A stretch of 64,000 nucleotides of DNA from Flavobacteriaceae bacterium (GCA_013373385.1 JABXHX010000013.1:1-64000); one strand, 5' to 3'. Counted from the first letter of the stretch, positions 24,117-33,184 are shown. Numbers and translations: made by a program. The notes: generated from the sequence alone by a model not told the origin.

Positions 24117-25139
24117 ATGTTAAAAATGAAAGTTACGTATTTGAAAATTTTCTTGCATTTCTTTTTATGGTTGTTATTGTTTCTATACCCAATAGCATCT
24201 TTAACAGATCAATATCTTATTAATAGAAATTGGTTATCATTAGCCACTATTTTTATTGCTTTTTATGTTAACTATTTTGTGTTAGTAGATAGTTTTTTTC
24301 TAAAAAATAAAAAGTTATTATTTTATATTTTAAACGTACTTCTTGTTGGAGTTCTATATGCTTTAATAGGCTATACTGTTGGAAATGCTATATTTCATCC
24401 ATCATTCAATGGAGAACCATTACGTGAAATTAGAAGTGGTGCTATGACTACTGTTCAAGTCATTTTACCCATCATTTTAAGTATAGGTATGTGCGTGGGC
24501 TTAAAAGTAAATACACGCTTGAATAAAAATAAGTTATTGTTACAACAAGTAAAACAAACCCAATTAAATACAGAAATAAAATATTTAAAGTATCAAGTAC
24601 AACCACACTTTCTGTTTAATACTTTAAATAACATTTATGCATTGATTGATGTTTCGCCTACTAAAGCAAAACAATCCATACATACTATGGGTAAAATGAT
24701 GCGTTACTTACTGCACGATGCATCAAATAATAAAATTCCTTTAGTTAAAGAAATTGAATTTTTAGAACGTTATATAGATTTAATGCAATTACGAGTGTCC
24801 TCAAATTTAACAATAGAAAAAAACTTTCCAATCATTAACCAACCCATAAAATTAGCACCATTGTTATTTATCACTTTTGTTGAAAACGCCTTTAAACACG
24901 GTATTGATGCTATTAAAGATAGCTTTATTAACATAGATTTAGAAATTGAAAAAGAGCACATAAAATATTCAGTAATCAATTCATCATTTCCTGAAAAAGA
25001 AAACATTACCGATTCTGGAATTGGATTAGAAAATCTAAAAAAGCGATTAGATATATTATATCCTAATGACTTTAATTTGATAACCAAAGAAGAGAACAAT
25101 ACCTTTATTGCACAACTAACGCTTAAATACAAAGACTAA
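24117..25139 (+). CDS. LytS-type sensor histidine kinase
   Basis: 340 residues. Four membrane helices in the first 130 residues, then a short coiled region and the His_kinase domain (PF06580) with phospho-acceptor H164 in YQVQPHFLFNTLNNIYALI. The ATPase part has FVENAFKHGI (N box) and DSGIGLENLKKRL (G box). The last A of its stop codon is the first base of the regulator gene. It would phosphorylate that LytTR regulator; the signal is unknown. A second in-frame ATG at 24123 is an equal start candidate. Confidence 0.94.
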   Translation: MLKMKVTYLKIFLHFFLWLLLFLYPIASLTDQYLINRNWLSLATIFIAFYVNYFVLVDSFFLKNKKLLFYILNVLLVGVLYALIGYTVGNAIFHPSFNGEPLREIRSGAMTTVQVILPIILSIGMCVGLKVNTRLNKNKLLLQQVKQTQLNTEIKYLKYQVQPHFLFNTLNNIYALIDVSPTKAKQSIHTMGKMMRYLLHDASNNKIPLVKEIEFLERYIDLMQLRVSSNLTIEKNFPIINQPIKLAPLLFITFVENAFKHGIDAIKDSFINIDLEIEKEHIKYSVINSSFPEKENITDSGIGLENLKKRLDILYPNDFNLITKEENNTFIAQLTLKYKD

Positions 25140-25840
25140 TGCTTACCTGTATTCTAATTGACGACGAACCTTTAGCGCTTAACCTCTTGGAAGACTATGT
25201 TAATACGACACCTTTTTTAAAGCTGATAGCAACATGTAATAGTGCAATTGCTGCTATGGAAGTATTAGAAAAAGAAGCTGTCGATTTAATTTTTACCGAT
25301 ATTCAAATGCCAAATTTATCGGGAATGGAGTTTTCAAAACTAATTAAAGATAACAAAGCTAAAATTATTTTCACCACTGCTTTTGAAGAATTTGCAGTAG
25401 AAAGTTATAAAGTAAATACGATTGATTACTTAGTAAAACCCATAAGTTATCCTGAGTTTCTTACAGCTGCCAATAAAGCCAAACAACAAATATTACAAGG
25501 GGTTAATCAAGTGGGAATTGATGATTATATTTTTGTGAAATCAGATTACAAACTAATCAAGATTGATTTAAAAGATTTGATTTATGTGGAAGGGCTTAAG
25601 GATTATTTAAAATTTTATACGGTGACTTCCGAAAAACCTATTCTTACCCTAAAAAGTATGAAATCGTTAGAAGAAGAGTTACCTAAAAATCAGTTTATGC
25701 GTGTACATCGTTCGTTTATAGTAAATTTAAAAAAGATAACGACTATTGAGCGTAATCGTATTGTTTTTGGAGATAAATACATTCCTGTTTCAGAAAAATA
25801 TAAGGATGATTTTTTGAAATTTATCAAATCGGATTTTTAA
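25139..25840 (+). CDS. LytTR response regulator
   Basis: 233 residues. Receiver domain 1-120 with acidic pair D8/D9 and phospho-acceptor D54 in IFTDIQMPNLSG, K at YLVKPISY. The C-terminal LytTR DNA-binding domain covers about 135-233 (DYIFVKSDYKLIKIDLKDLIYVEGLKDYLKF ... FMRVHRSFIVNLKKI; written here in two parts). LytTR proteins bind paired short repeats; the 30-bp boxes at 24026 and 25843 flank this two-gene cassette and are the obvious targets. Confidence 0.95.
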   Translation: MLTCILIDDEPLALNLLEDYVNTTPFLKLIATCNSAIAAMEVLEKEAVDLIFTDIQMPNLSGMEFSKLIKDNKAKIIFTTAFEEFAVESYKVNTIDYLVKPISYPEFLTAANKAKQQILQGVNQVGIDDYIFVKSDYKLIKIDLKDLIYVEGLKDYLKFYTVTSEKPILTLKSMKSLEEELPKNQFMRVHRSFIVNLKKITTIERNRIVFGDKYIPVSEKYKDDFLKFIKSDF

Positions 25841-25842
25841 TA

Positions 25843-25872
25843 ATAGACAAAATCTGCTCAAACGTCTATAAT
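25843..25872 (+). promoter_or_regulatory. LytTR-locus box 2 (upstream of S41 gene)
   Basis: Begins ATAGACA, ends TCTATAAT, matching box 1 at 24 of 30 positions. The arms ATAGAC (25843-25848) and GTCTAT (25864-25869) are a perfect 6-bp inverted repeat with N15 between. Two further TCTAT copies follow at 25876 and 25886, each 10-11 bp on, so on the same face of the helix. Confidence 0.55.
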
Positions 25873-25926
25873 TCTTCTATAGCTGTCTATTTCATTTTAA
25901 AAACTAGGTGAGTTTATTCAATTTTG

Positions 25927-27261
25927 ATGTGTAAAAAATATACATCAATGATTAGAATACTTATTTTAATATCTATTAGTTTCACTACATTAACTACTTA
26001 TTCGCAAAACAATTCAAAAAAACTTTCTAAAGGCGAACTCAAAGAAACCATAAGCCAGATCACTAATTTATTAAAAGAAAAATATGTTTTTCCAGATAAA
26101 GCTACTCAAATGACTAAGCTTTTAAACAAACATTTAAAGAAGGGCACTTATAATTCGTTTAAAAATCCGAAACAACTTGCAGAAAAACTTACAAAAGATT
26201 TGCAATCCATAACTAACGATAAACATCTACGAGTTTTCTTTAGCCCCAAAAGTCAACGAGGAGTAAGAGAAATAACTGCAGAACAACGAAAGAAGTTTGA
26301 ACAACAGATGGTAGCCATGGAAAAGCGAGATAATTTCTTGTTCAAAGAAGTTAAAATCTTAGATGGAAATATAGGCTATATAGATTTTAGAGGTTTTCGA
26401 GATCCTAAATATGCTGGTGAAACCGTTATTGCCGCATTAAGTTTTTTACAAAATACAGATGCCATTATACTTGATTTGAGAAACAGTGGAGGTGGATATC
26501 CACAAATGGTTCAGTTGATTGCTAGTTATTTTGTTGATGAAGAGCCTGTACATTTAAATACATTTTATAATAGAGTAGAAGATAAATATAGTCAGTATTG
26601 GACCTTACCTTATGTTCCTGGGAAAAGATTACCAAACGTACAGTTATACATACTAACAAGTAGCAGTACGTTTTCTGCTGCTGAAGAATTTTCTTATGAC
26701 TTGAAACATTTAAAACGTGCTATACTGGTTGGTGAAACTACTGGCGGAGGAGCACATCCAGGAGAATCATTTCAGATAAACGATACATTTAAAGTTTGGA
26801 CTCCAACAGGTAGAGCCATCAATCCCATTACGAAAACAAATTGGGAAGGCGTAGGCGTTATTCCACATATAAAAACTACTGAAAAAGCAGCTTTAGTTGA
26901 GGCACAATTAAAAGCATTAGACTCTTTAAATACTCTTAATAAAGATCCTTTTAAAAAAGGATATTATAAATGGCATATAGAAACGTTGAATGCCGCTAAA
27001 ACACCTGTACAAGTTCCTCTAGCAACCCTAAAAAAGTATGTAGGAACTTATGGTAGAATAAACATTTTATTAGAAGACGACACGCTGTATTATCAAAGTG
27101 GAAATGATGAAAAATTAAAACTAACTCCGATTAATCAATTTACGTTTCAATACGGCGAGCTTACCGATGTTAGAATGATTTTTTCAATCATAAATAACAA
27201 TGTAGAATTAACAACAAAAAATGTGTACGGTAGATCGGACACGTATAAGAAAAACAAATAA
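25927..27261 (+). CDS. S41 family peptidase, exported
   Basis: 444 residues from ATG 25927 (or 437 from ATG 25948, which gives the cleaner signal peptide MIRILILISISFTTLTTYSQ). No PDZ domain: the N-terminal helical part (LKETISQITNLLKEKYVFPD ... LTKDLQSITNDKHLRVFF) leads straight into the S41 core, as in IRBP-like members. Core motifs: IGYIDFRGF, AIILDLRNSGGG, and the nucleophile in LTSSSTFSAAEEF, then GETTGGGAHPGE. About 85 C-terminal residues form an extra beta domain. It probably cleaves peptides or proteins in the periplasm. It lies two bases before the CPBP gene and behind box 2, hence likely under LytTR control. Confidence 0.92.
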   Translation: MCKKYTSMIRILILISISFTTLTTYSQNNSKKLSKGELKETISQITNLLKEKYVFPDKATQMTKLLNKHLKKGTYNSFKNPKQLAEKLTKDLQSITNDKHLRVFFSPKSQRGVREITAEQRKKFEQQMVAMEKRDNFLFKEVKILDGNIGYIDFRGFRDPKYAGETVIAALSFLQNTDAIILDLRNSGGGYPQMVQLIASYFVDEEPVHLNTFYNRVEDKYSQYWTLPYVPGKRLPNVQLYILTSSSTFSAAEEFSYDLKHLKRAILVGETTGGGAHPGESFQINDTFKVWTPTGRAINPITKTNWEGVGVIPHIKTTEKAALVEAQLKALDSLNTLNKDPFKKGYYKWHIETLNAAKTPVQVPLATLKKYVGTYGRINILLEDDTLYYQSGNDEKLKLTPINQFTFQYGELTDVRMIFSIINNNVELTTKNVYGRSDTYKKNK

Positions 27262-27262
27262 A

Positions 27263-27943
27263 ATGGAGAATACAATTCAAACATCAAATTGGAAAGGGTA
27301 CACATTAGACCTCATTATTTACATAGCCATTATGTTTTTAATTAGAGAAACCTCTATACCTAATTCACATTATTTGGTAACAGGTTTTTTATATTCTGGG
27401 ACTACCTTGTTGGTAGCTACTTGGATGATGAAAAGGCGAGGTGTAACTTGGAAAACACTAGGTTTAGTTAAACCAAAAAGCATTAAAAAAACACTTTTAA
27501 GTTCTGTAGTTATCTTTATCACTATCATAGCCACATTGCTCATTTTTAATGTGATACAAGATTCGTTATCTATTGTTAAAGAGAGTAGTGAATCTGCACA
27601 AGGAACAAATACAGGGTATTCGTTACGTAATGGAGATTATGGATATTTCTTTTCGGTAATTCTTTTTGTTTGGCTACAATCAGCTCTTGAAGAATTACTA
27701 GAAAGAGGTTTTTTAATCACTTGGGTTGAAGGTTTGTTTTCTAATGTAAAGTTTAGAACAGCTATTGCTATTATATTTCAAGCGTGTATTTGGGGTTTTC
27801 GACATTCGTATGATATTTCAGAGCGTTCAATTTCTGTGGCTCTAATCGGAATAATTATGGGCATTGCCTATATAAAACTCGATAGAAATTTATGGCCAGT
27901 AATTATTGCACATTGTGCTATGAATACGATGTCTATGATATGA
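27263..27943 (+). CDS. CPBP family intramembrane metalloprotease
   Basis: 226 residues, about seven membrane helices. CPBP (Abi/CAAX protease and bacteriocin-processing) motifs are present: ALEELLERGFLITWVEG (EExxxR), WGFRHSYD (FxxxH-like), and IIAHCAMNT near the C-terminus. The chosen ATG directly follows the S41 stop; an in-frame upstream start would lie inside the S41 gene. In Gram-positive bacteria such proteins process or give immunity to peptides and often sit with LytTR systems; that role here is inference. Confidence 0.9.
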   Translation: MENTIQTSNWKGYTLDLIIYIAIMFLIRETSIPNSHYLVTGFLYSGTTLLVATWMMKRRGVTWKTLGLVKPKSIKKTLLSSVVIFITIIATLLIFNVIQDSLSIVKESSESAQGTNTGYSLRNGDYGYFFSVILFVWLQSALEELLERGFLITWVEGLFSNVKFRTAIAIIFQACIWGFRHSYDISERSISVALIGIIMGIAYIKLDRNLWPVIIAHCAMNTMSMI

Positions 27944-28068
27944 AAAATAGAATAATAAGATATTTAAAACATATTAGTGCTACTTTCTTTTTTTTAATTA
28001 TCGCAGCAGTAATTTTCGGACTAAATATCGGAGTCTTTTTTAGTGTTCATCTACTTTATCAAATTTAA
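27940..28068 (+). CDS. Small membrane protein, 42 residues
   Basis: ATG 27940 overlaps the CPBP stop as ATGA, so translation should be coupled. The peptide has a basic start (MKNRIIRYLKH) and one long hydrophobic helix (about 12-36, FFFLIIAAVIFGLNIGVFF). It is too short for most gene callers. The function is unknown; it may be a partner or substrate of the CPBP protease. Confidence 0.55.
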   Translation: MKNRIIRYLKHISATFFFLIIAAVIFGLNIGVFFSVHLLYQI

Positions 28069-28141
28069 GGATATTATCTTTTTATATTTCTATCAAAAAT
28101 CACGCTAAGATCTAGATCTATAAATAATAAAATTATAAACT

Positions 28142-28222
28142 ATGAATAGTATTAGAACTATAAATAACATTTTTTATGTTGTTACTTATATGTTTTACAA
28201 AGCAATATTTTTTGAGAAGTAG
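28142..28222 (+). CDS. Very short ORF, possible remnant of a small membrane protein
   Basis: 26 codons, MNSIRTINNIFYVVTYMFYK then AIFFEK. The start resembles the first helix of small multi-span flavobacterial membrane proteins, but it stops early. It could be a truncated gene or chance. Confidence 0.2.
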   Translation: MNSIRTINNIFYVVTYMFYKAIFFEK

Positions 28223-28266
28223 ACAAATTAATCAGTGAGTTCAAAGAAATAATTTAATTTTTAATT

Positions 28267-28485
28267 ATGATTATTAATTTAGAAGAGGAATTTTATTTAT
28301 TGAAAACTTTTGCTGCTTACATATTTGGAATTATAATGTTTGTTGTAATGTTAGCTTTTAAAAATTTTAAAAGTCAACCTAGAGAAACTGTAGATAAGAG
28401 CAGTTTTCATGTTATAGAAATAGACAATAAATTAAATGAACAGAAATTTAACAAACAAATTCTTAACTTTACAATTGAAAAGTAA
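28267..28485 (+). CDS. Small single-span membrane protein, 72 residues
   Basis: One hydrophobic helix (about 13-32, TFAAYIFGIIMFVVMLAF) after an acidic start, then a charged cytoplasmic-type tail ending FNKQILNFTIEK. No family is recognised. It lies downstream of the CPBP/small-protein group on the same strand but 199 bases from the 42-residue ORF. The following stretch to 28715 shows no convincing gene. Confidence 0.45.
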   Translation: MIINLEEEFYLLKTFAAYIFGIIMFVVMLAFKNFKSQPRETVDKSSFHVIEIDNKLNEQKFNKQILNFTIEK

Positions 28486-28715
28486 AAAGCTAACAAACTT
28501 TTTATTAAAAATGATTTTAATACATTGTATTATAATGTACTTGCGTTATGTAACTTGAGCTTTGGTAAAATCAATAGTTTTATTTGCTGATTTTTCTTCC
28601 AAAAGTTTTCTTTTAAAAAGCTTCTTTTATAAAGTTAATGGAACACTCTTTACACGAAGCGACGATAGGAGAGGAGTGGAATGTGTGTGGAATGACAAAA
28701 TTATTAAATACTTTA

Positions 28716-29765
28716 TTAGAACATTAACCTATAGGTTTTTGGTGTCATTCCAGTCTCTTTCTTAAAAGCAGTATAAAAAACAGATTTTGAATTAAAGCCA
28801 GATTCATACATTATAGTTTCAATTGTTTTTTCATTTGTACTATACTTTTTTAGAAGATATTGCGACTCTTTTATTCTATACTCAATAATTAATTTACTAA
28901 AATTTTTATTCAAAATAGAGTTTGTAAAATTTGTAATTTCATTAGGTGTAACACTAATTTCTTTGGCAAATCTCTTTAAGTTAAGATCTGGATTTTTAAA
29001 TAGTTTATCTGTATTTAAAGCATGATTAATTTTATTACCTATTAGCTCAATTTTATTTTCAGGCAAAAGGTTTCGCTTCTTTATCTTTAATGGTAATAGT
29101 TTAGAATTGGTAATAACGGAATAAAAAAAGTAAACTAAAGAAAACAAGAATATAAACTCGCTAATTAGATAAATAATCCATGCAAAACTTTTATCAAACA
29201 AGTTAAAAACTTGCCAACCATAAAACTCTAAAGACCAAAACAGATTCCATAATAGAAACCCAATAAACATATATAATAAGTTTTTATATACTTTATTTTC
29301 ATCTTTAACCTTCAAATAATATATAGATAAAGTAACATAAAATAAAAAATAAAGTCTGACGAACATAAAAACAAAAATGAGTTGAGACTCAATAAAGTCA
29401 GCATTAATAACAAACCAAAAAAGAAAAATAATTGCTGTTGAAAATTGCAAATAATGTTTAAGTTTTAAAACAAAACCTTCTTTTAATATAGATAATGTTA
29501 TGAAAAAGAGTAGAGGAGAATAAATTAGTTCAATAAAAGGAATAGCTAATCTATACTCTTGAAAGAAAGAATACTTCTCTATAATCCAATCGGTATAACC
29601 AAAAAAACAATAGACTTCGACAAGTAATTTAAGAGTCAGGAATGACAGGAATAATCTAATAGTAATATGCTTGTTGTTATATTTTATTATAAGATGAACA
29701 ACAAAGAGAATAATTAGAATGATTTCTGTGTAATCAACTACACTTTTTAACCAATAAAAATTCAT
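28716..29765 (-). CDS. Membrane-bound AraC-family regulator
   Basis: 349 residues with the same plan as the protein at 18473-19528: seven or eight membrane helices (1-235) and a C-terminal AraC domain (about 250-349; LNLKRFAKEISVTPNEITNF ... TIMYESGFNSKSVFYTAFKKETGMTPKTYR). It is transcribed away from the esterase - MBL - HExxH gene cluster that starts 152 bases beyond its ATG, a layout that suggests it controls that cluster in response to a membrane signal. Confidence 0.88.
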   Translation of the reverse strand: MNFYWLKSVVDYTEIILIILFVVHLIIKYNNKHITIRLFLSFLTLKLLVEVYCFFGYTDWIIEKYSFFQEYRLAIPFIELIYSPLLFFITLSILKEGFVLKLKHYLQFSTAIIFLFWFVINADFIESQLIFVFMFVRLYFLFYVTLSIYYLKVKDENKVYKNLLYMFIGFLLWNLFWSLEFYGWQVFNLFDKSFAWIIYLISEFIFLFSLVYFFYSVITNSKLLPLKIKKRNLLPENKIELIGNKINHALNTDKLFKNPDLNLKRFAKEISVTPNEITNFTNSILNKNFSKLIIEYRIKESQYLLKKYSTNEKTIETIMYESGFNSKSVFYTAFKKETGMTPKTYRLMF

Positions 29766-29916
29766 GCATTAAATACTTTTTTAATTCGATTTTTACAAGT
29801 TTAAAAAAATTAACTCTTAAATTACTGTTAAAAATTTATTTTTTTAGTTCGAATTTGTCAATTAGAACTTATTAAAAATAATAATTCTATAAAATTGTCG
29901 TGTTAAAATAAATGCA

Positions 29917-31056
29917 ATGCAAAATGATATAAATTTCAGAGCAAAATGTTCTTCAATCTTTAATAGACTGATACTCTTAATTATAGTATTTTTTATAATT
30001 GAAAACGTAAATAGTCAATCAAGATTATTAGACCATCAATTTGATTCCAAGTTTTTAAGAGAAAATAGAATTGTAAATGTTTACTTACCAAAAGACTATT
30101 TCAGTAATAAAGATAACTATCCTGTACTGTATTTACTTGACGGAGAATATATTTTTGATTTTGCTAAAGGGTCAGTAGATTTTTTGTCTAATGAATTTGG
30201 CTTTATGCCTAAATTGATAATTGTCAGTATTCCAAATACAGACCGAATAAGGGATTTGAATGTAACTTTTAATTCAACTGATGGATATATCAACTTCCTA
30301 TCATTTTTAGAGTTAGAATTATTACCCTTTATAAATTCAAAATATCGTACAAATAATTTTAATACTTTATACGGTTGGTCTACAGCTTCAAGTATATGCA
30401 CTTATTTATTAGCTACAAATTCTAAAATGTTTAAGGCTTATATAGAAACAGGTTCTGGTATTGGGAAAAAAACAGCCGAATTCATAAAAAATGAAATCCA
30501 GAACCAAGATTATCTAAACACCTTTTTATACGCTAATACTGAAGATAATTCTGGAAGAGAGAAACATTTATGGGTATATAAGTCGGTTTTGGATAGTATT
30601 AAACCCCATGGCATTAACTATATGTTTAGCATTGAAAATGATTCTCATGTTGGTGCAATGTCTAAAGGTTTATATGAAGGATTGAAATTTATTTTTAACG
30701 GATATTACATTCCAGAAATAGAAATAAAAAAAGGAAAAGAATCAATAATAGCATATTATAAATCATTAGAAAATATATATGGCTTTAAAGTAAAAATACC
30801 TTTAGGAGCTTTTATTGAATGCTCTTCAATTTTATATCAAGATAAACCACTTGAAGCAATTTCATTATTAGAATATGGGCTAACTATTTATCCAGTTTCT
30901 TCAGAATTATATGGAACTCTAGCTGAAATATATGAATATAGGAACCAATACGACAAGGCAAAAATACAATACAATAATGCTTTTTTATATGCAGAATCTA
31001 ATTCAATAGCAAAGAGAAAGTATAGTGTATTGATGAACAAATTTAAGGAAAATTAA
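29917..31056 (+). CDS. Alpha/beta-hydrolase esterase with C-terminal TPR
   Basis: 379 residues. An N-terminal signal sequence or anchor (FNRLILLIIVFFIIENVNSQ) precedes an esterase-D/IroE-like hydrolase: VYLPKDYFSNKDNYPVLYLLDGEYIF, nucleophile elbow LYGWSTASS (serine in GWSTA instead of the usual G-x-S-x-G), and the histidine in ENDSHVGAMSKGLYEGLKF. Residues 300-375 form TPR-like helices (EAISLLEYGLTIYPVSSELY, AEIYEYRNQYDKAKIQYNNA). Such enzymes hydrolyse esters in the periplasm; the substrate is unknown. First gene of a same-strand trio. Confidence 0.85.
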   Translation: MQNDINFRAKCSSIFNRLILLIIVFFIIENVNSQSRLLDHQFDSKFLRENRIVNVYLPKDYFSNKDNYPVLYLLDGEYIFDFAKGSVDFLSNEFGFMPKLIIVSIPNTDRIRDLNVTFNSTDGYINFLSFLELELLPFINSKYRTNNFNTLYGWSTASSICTYLLATNSKMFKAYIETGSGIGKKTAEFIKNEIQNQDYLNTFLYANTEDNSGREKHLWVYKSVLDSIKPHGINYMFSIENDSHVGAMSKGLYEGLKFIFNGYYIPEIEIKKGKESIIAYYKSLENIYGFKVKIPLGAFIECSSILYQDKPLEAISLLEYGLTIYPVSSELYGTLAEIYEYRNQYDKAKIQYNNAFLYAESNSIAKRKYSVLMNKFKEN

Positions 31057-31077
31057 TTAAGTTTTTTAGAGTTGAAA

Positions 31078-32490
31078 ATGATTAAAATAAAAAGATATAG
31101 TTTAGTTTTTAGACTACTCTTATTTAAAAGTAGCTTATTATTTATAACTTCTTGTTCTAAAGTGGTAATTAATAAAGAAAATTTTATTCAAGAGCTTAAA
31201 AAAGAATACAATTTGTTTGAGCCCAATAATGTGATAGATATTAATTATACACGAGTAAATTATAATGCTTACCAAAGCTATAATTACAAAAATCCAGATA
31301 GTTTATTTATTAAAAGTCATGTTATTATTAATGTGAATGATAGCGTGTATTTTGCTAGTAGAATTGCAAAATTTCCAGGAGTCCATAAATTTTCTCAACA
31401 AGAATTTCAAAAAAACAACATTGGATTTATATATGACAGTTTAGGTGTTGTATTAGGAAAAAGAGTATTAAGGCAAAATAAGGCAAGCTATAATCAAGTT
31501 AAAAACGAAGTTTATTCAATATTAAACTTTTATTATATTCAAGATTTAGTTACAGATAAAAGTGTAGAAGTTTTGGGTTTTAAGAGTACTTATAATGGTT
31601 TTTCAGTTAGCATTAAAAACAAGATAAATGATACCTTGATATACTCTTTTATAGAAAATCCAATAGAGTTAGTTTCCGTTGAAAATGAAACTTCCAAAGA
31701 GCTATGGAATTTTCTTGATTTCAATAAAAATTACGCTTCTAAAATTCAATATTTTAAAAATGGGCAATTAAAATATGATTATAAAATTAACAGTCTCTAT
31801 ACAAAAGATAAAATAGCTGATAGTTATTTATCTCTTCCACAGGGTTATGAGGATACCAATATAATTGAAAATAAAGAATTAGAGTTAACTAAAATTGGAG
31901 AGAATATTTATCTAATAACAAACGTAGCAAATGATAGAAACATAGTATATCAGTTAAATCGAAATAAGATAACTGTATTTGGAGCACCAATTTCTGATAA
32001 ATTTTCAGAAGAAGTATTTAACTTAATTAAAAAAAAACACCTTAATGCGGAAATTAATAAAGTGTACATTACTCATCCTCATAGTGATCATATTGGAGGC
32101 TTAAAATTTTATGCAAATAAAGGAGTTAAAATTATAACTGACAAGTATTCAGCAGATGCTATTAAAAATTATCCAAAATTTATTGAGCATGCTCATTCAT
32201 TTCAATTTGATTATATAAAAGATGAATCTGTAATTGACGACGTAAAATATTACTTCCCTAAAAACAATCATAGTAAATCGCAAAGCTTTGCGTATTTCAT
32301 TAATGAGAATTTAATATATCAAGGCGATTTTATTCAAATTCCAGCAGATAACTCAATACCTAAACATGTATCAGAGACTACCATAAGTTTTGTTGATTTC
32401 GTAAGGTCAAAGAATTTACAAATAGACAGAATTATATGCCATCACCGAAACAATAATTTAGATTTAGACATTTTAAATACTATAAAATAG
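31078..32490 (+). CDS. MBL-fold metallo-hydrolase lipoprotein
   Basis: 470 residues from ATG 31078 (a TTG six bases earlier is less likely). Lipobox ITSC, Cys26. The N-terminal 250 residues are an unassigned domain. The C-terminal half is a metallo-beta-lactamase fold with ITHPHSDHIGG (H-x-H-x-D-H), a later YQGDFIQIP and the final-ligand region IICHHR. It probably acts on a small ester, lactone or phosphodiester at the outer membrane or periplasmic face. Between the esterase and the HExxH membrane protein gene, with gaps of 21 and 7 bases. Confidence 0.88.
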   Translation: MIKIKRYSLVFRLLLFKSSLLFITSCSKVVINKENFIQELKKEYNLFEPNNVIDINYTRVNYNAYQSYNYKNPDSLFIKSHVIINVNDSVYFASRIAKFPGVHKFSQQEFQKNNIGFIYDSLGVVLGKRVLRQNKASYNQVKNEVYSILNFYYIQDLVTDKSVEVLGFKSTYNGFSVSIKNKINDTLIYSFIENPIELVSVENETSKELWNFLDFNKNYASKIQYFKNGQLKYDYKINSLYTKDKIADSYLSLPQGYEDTNIIENKELELTKIGENIYLITNVANDRNIVYQLNRNKITVFGAPISDKFSEEVFNLIKKKHLNAEINKVYITHPHSDHIGGLKFYANKGVKIITDKYSADAIKNYPKFIEHAHSFQFDYIKDESVIDDVKYYFPKNNHSKSQSFAYFINENLIYQGDFIQIPADNSIPKHVSETTISFVDFVRSKNLQIDRIICHHRNNNLDLDILNTIK

Positions 32491-32497
32491 AACACCT

Positions 32498-33184
32498 ATG
32501 ATACTAAAACTCACATCAAAATATATACTTACATTTTTAGCATTAACTTTTGTAATGCACGAATTGCATGAAATTGTACATACAACTGTTGGCAGAATTA
32601 TTTGCGGATGTTGGGGTAAAAGAGATTTTAATTTTTGGAGTATTTGTGAAAGCTGTACAACAGAAAAATCATATTCCTTATTAGCAACATTTGCAGGTCC
32701 TGTTTTTACATTTGCCATGATTTGGATAGGTGCATTTTTACTTTCCAGCAAAAATTCAATTCAAAAAAAAGCGCTAGGGTTTTCTTTAGTTTTTGCTAAT
32801 TTACCATTCGGACGTATTTTAACAGCATCGTTAGGTGGAGGAGATGAAGTTTACGCATTAAATAAATTATTAGATAATCATACTCTAGCCTGGTTTTTAG
32901 GTTTAATGTTTATTATTTTAATTTTGATTGTACCATTATATAAATGTTTTAAAATAATTGAGAATAAGAAAAAAGTATTATGGTTCTTAATGTTCTTTAT
33001 ATTACCGACGGTTATAGATCTTTTTGTTATTCTTGGGCCATTAAACTTTCTGCTAAAAAAAGGTGTATTAAGTAACTATTGGATTTTAGGCTCACCAACA
33101 TTAGTAACTCTTTGGACTATACTTGTGACTCTGGTTTATTTATTTACCTATAAAAATATTTATCGGATTTATAAACAAATATAG
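32498..33184 (+). CDS. Multi-span membrane protein with HExxH (M50-like)
   Basis: 228 residues, about six membrane helices. The first helix carries VMHELHEIVHTTVG, containing HEIVH, a HExxH zinc motif inside the membrane as in site-2 proteases; ATFAGPVFTFAMIW and ANLPFGRIL follow in places that resemble the conserved GP and NLxPxxxLDG segments of M50, but the aspartate ligand is not obvious (GGGDEVYALNKLL is the nearest). Four cysteines (CGCW, CESC) lie between helices 1 and 2. It could be an intramembrane protease or an inactive relative. It ends the esterase-MBL cluster. Confidence 0.6.
   Translation: MILKLTSKYILTFLALTFVMHELHEIVHTTVGRIICGCWGKRDFNFWSICESCTTEKSYSLLATFAGPVFTFAMIWIGAFLLSSKNSIQKKALGFSLVFANLPFGRILTASLGGGDEVYALNKLLDNHTLAWFLGLMFIILILIVPLYKCFKIIENKKKVLWFLMFFILPTVIDLFVILGPLNFLLKKGVLSNYWILGSPTLVTLWTILVTLVYLFTYKNIYRIYKQI

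Noticed and set aside
28095-28124. Third copy of the LytTR box (TCTATA at 28117)
   Set aside because: Only about 12 of 30 positions agree; no ATAGAC arm.
28562-28765. Plus-strand frame of 67 codons
   Set aside because: Starts with TTG, runs into the 3-prime end of the AraC gene, no recognisable protein.
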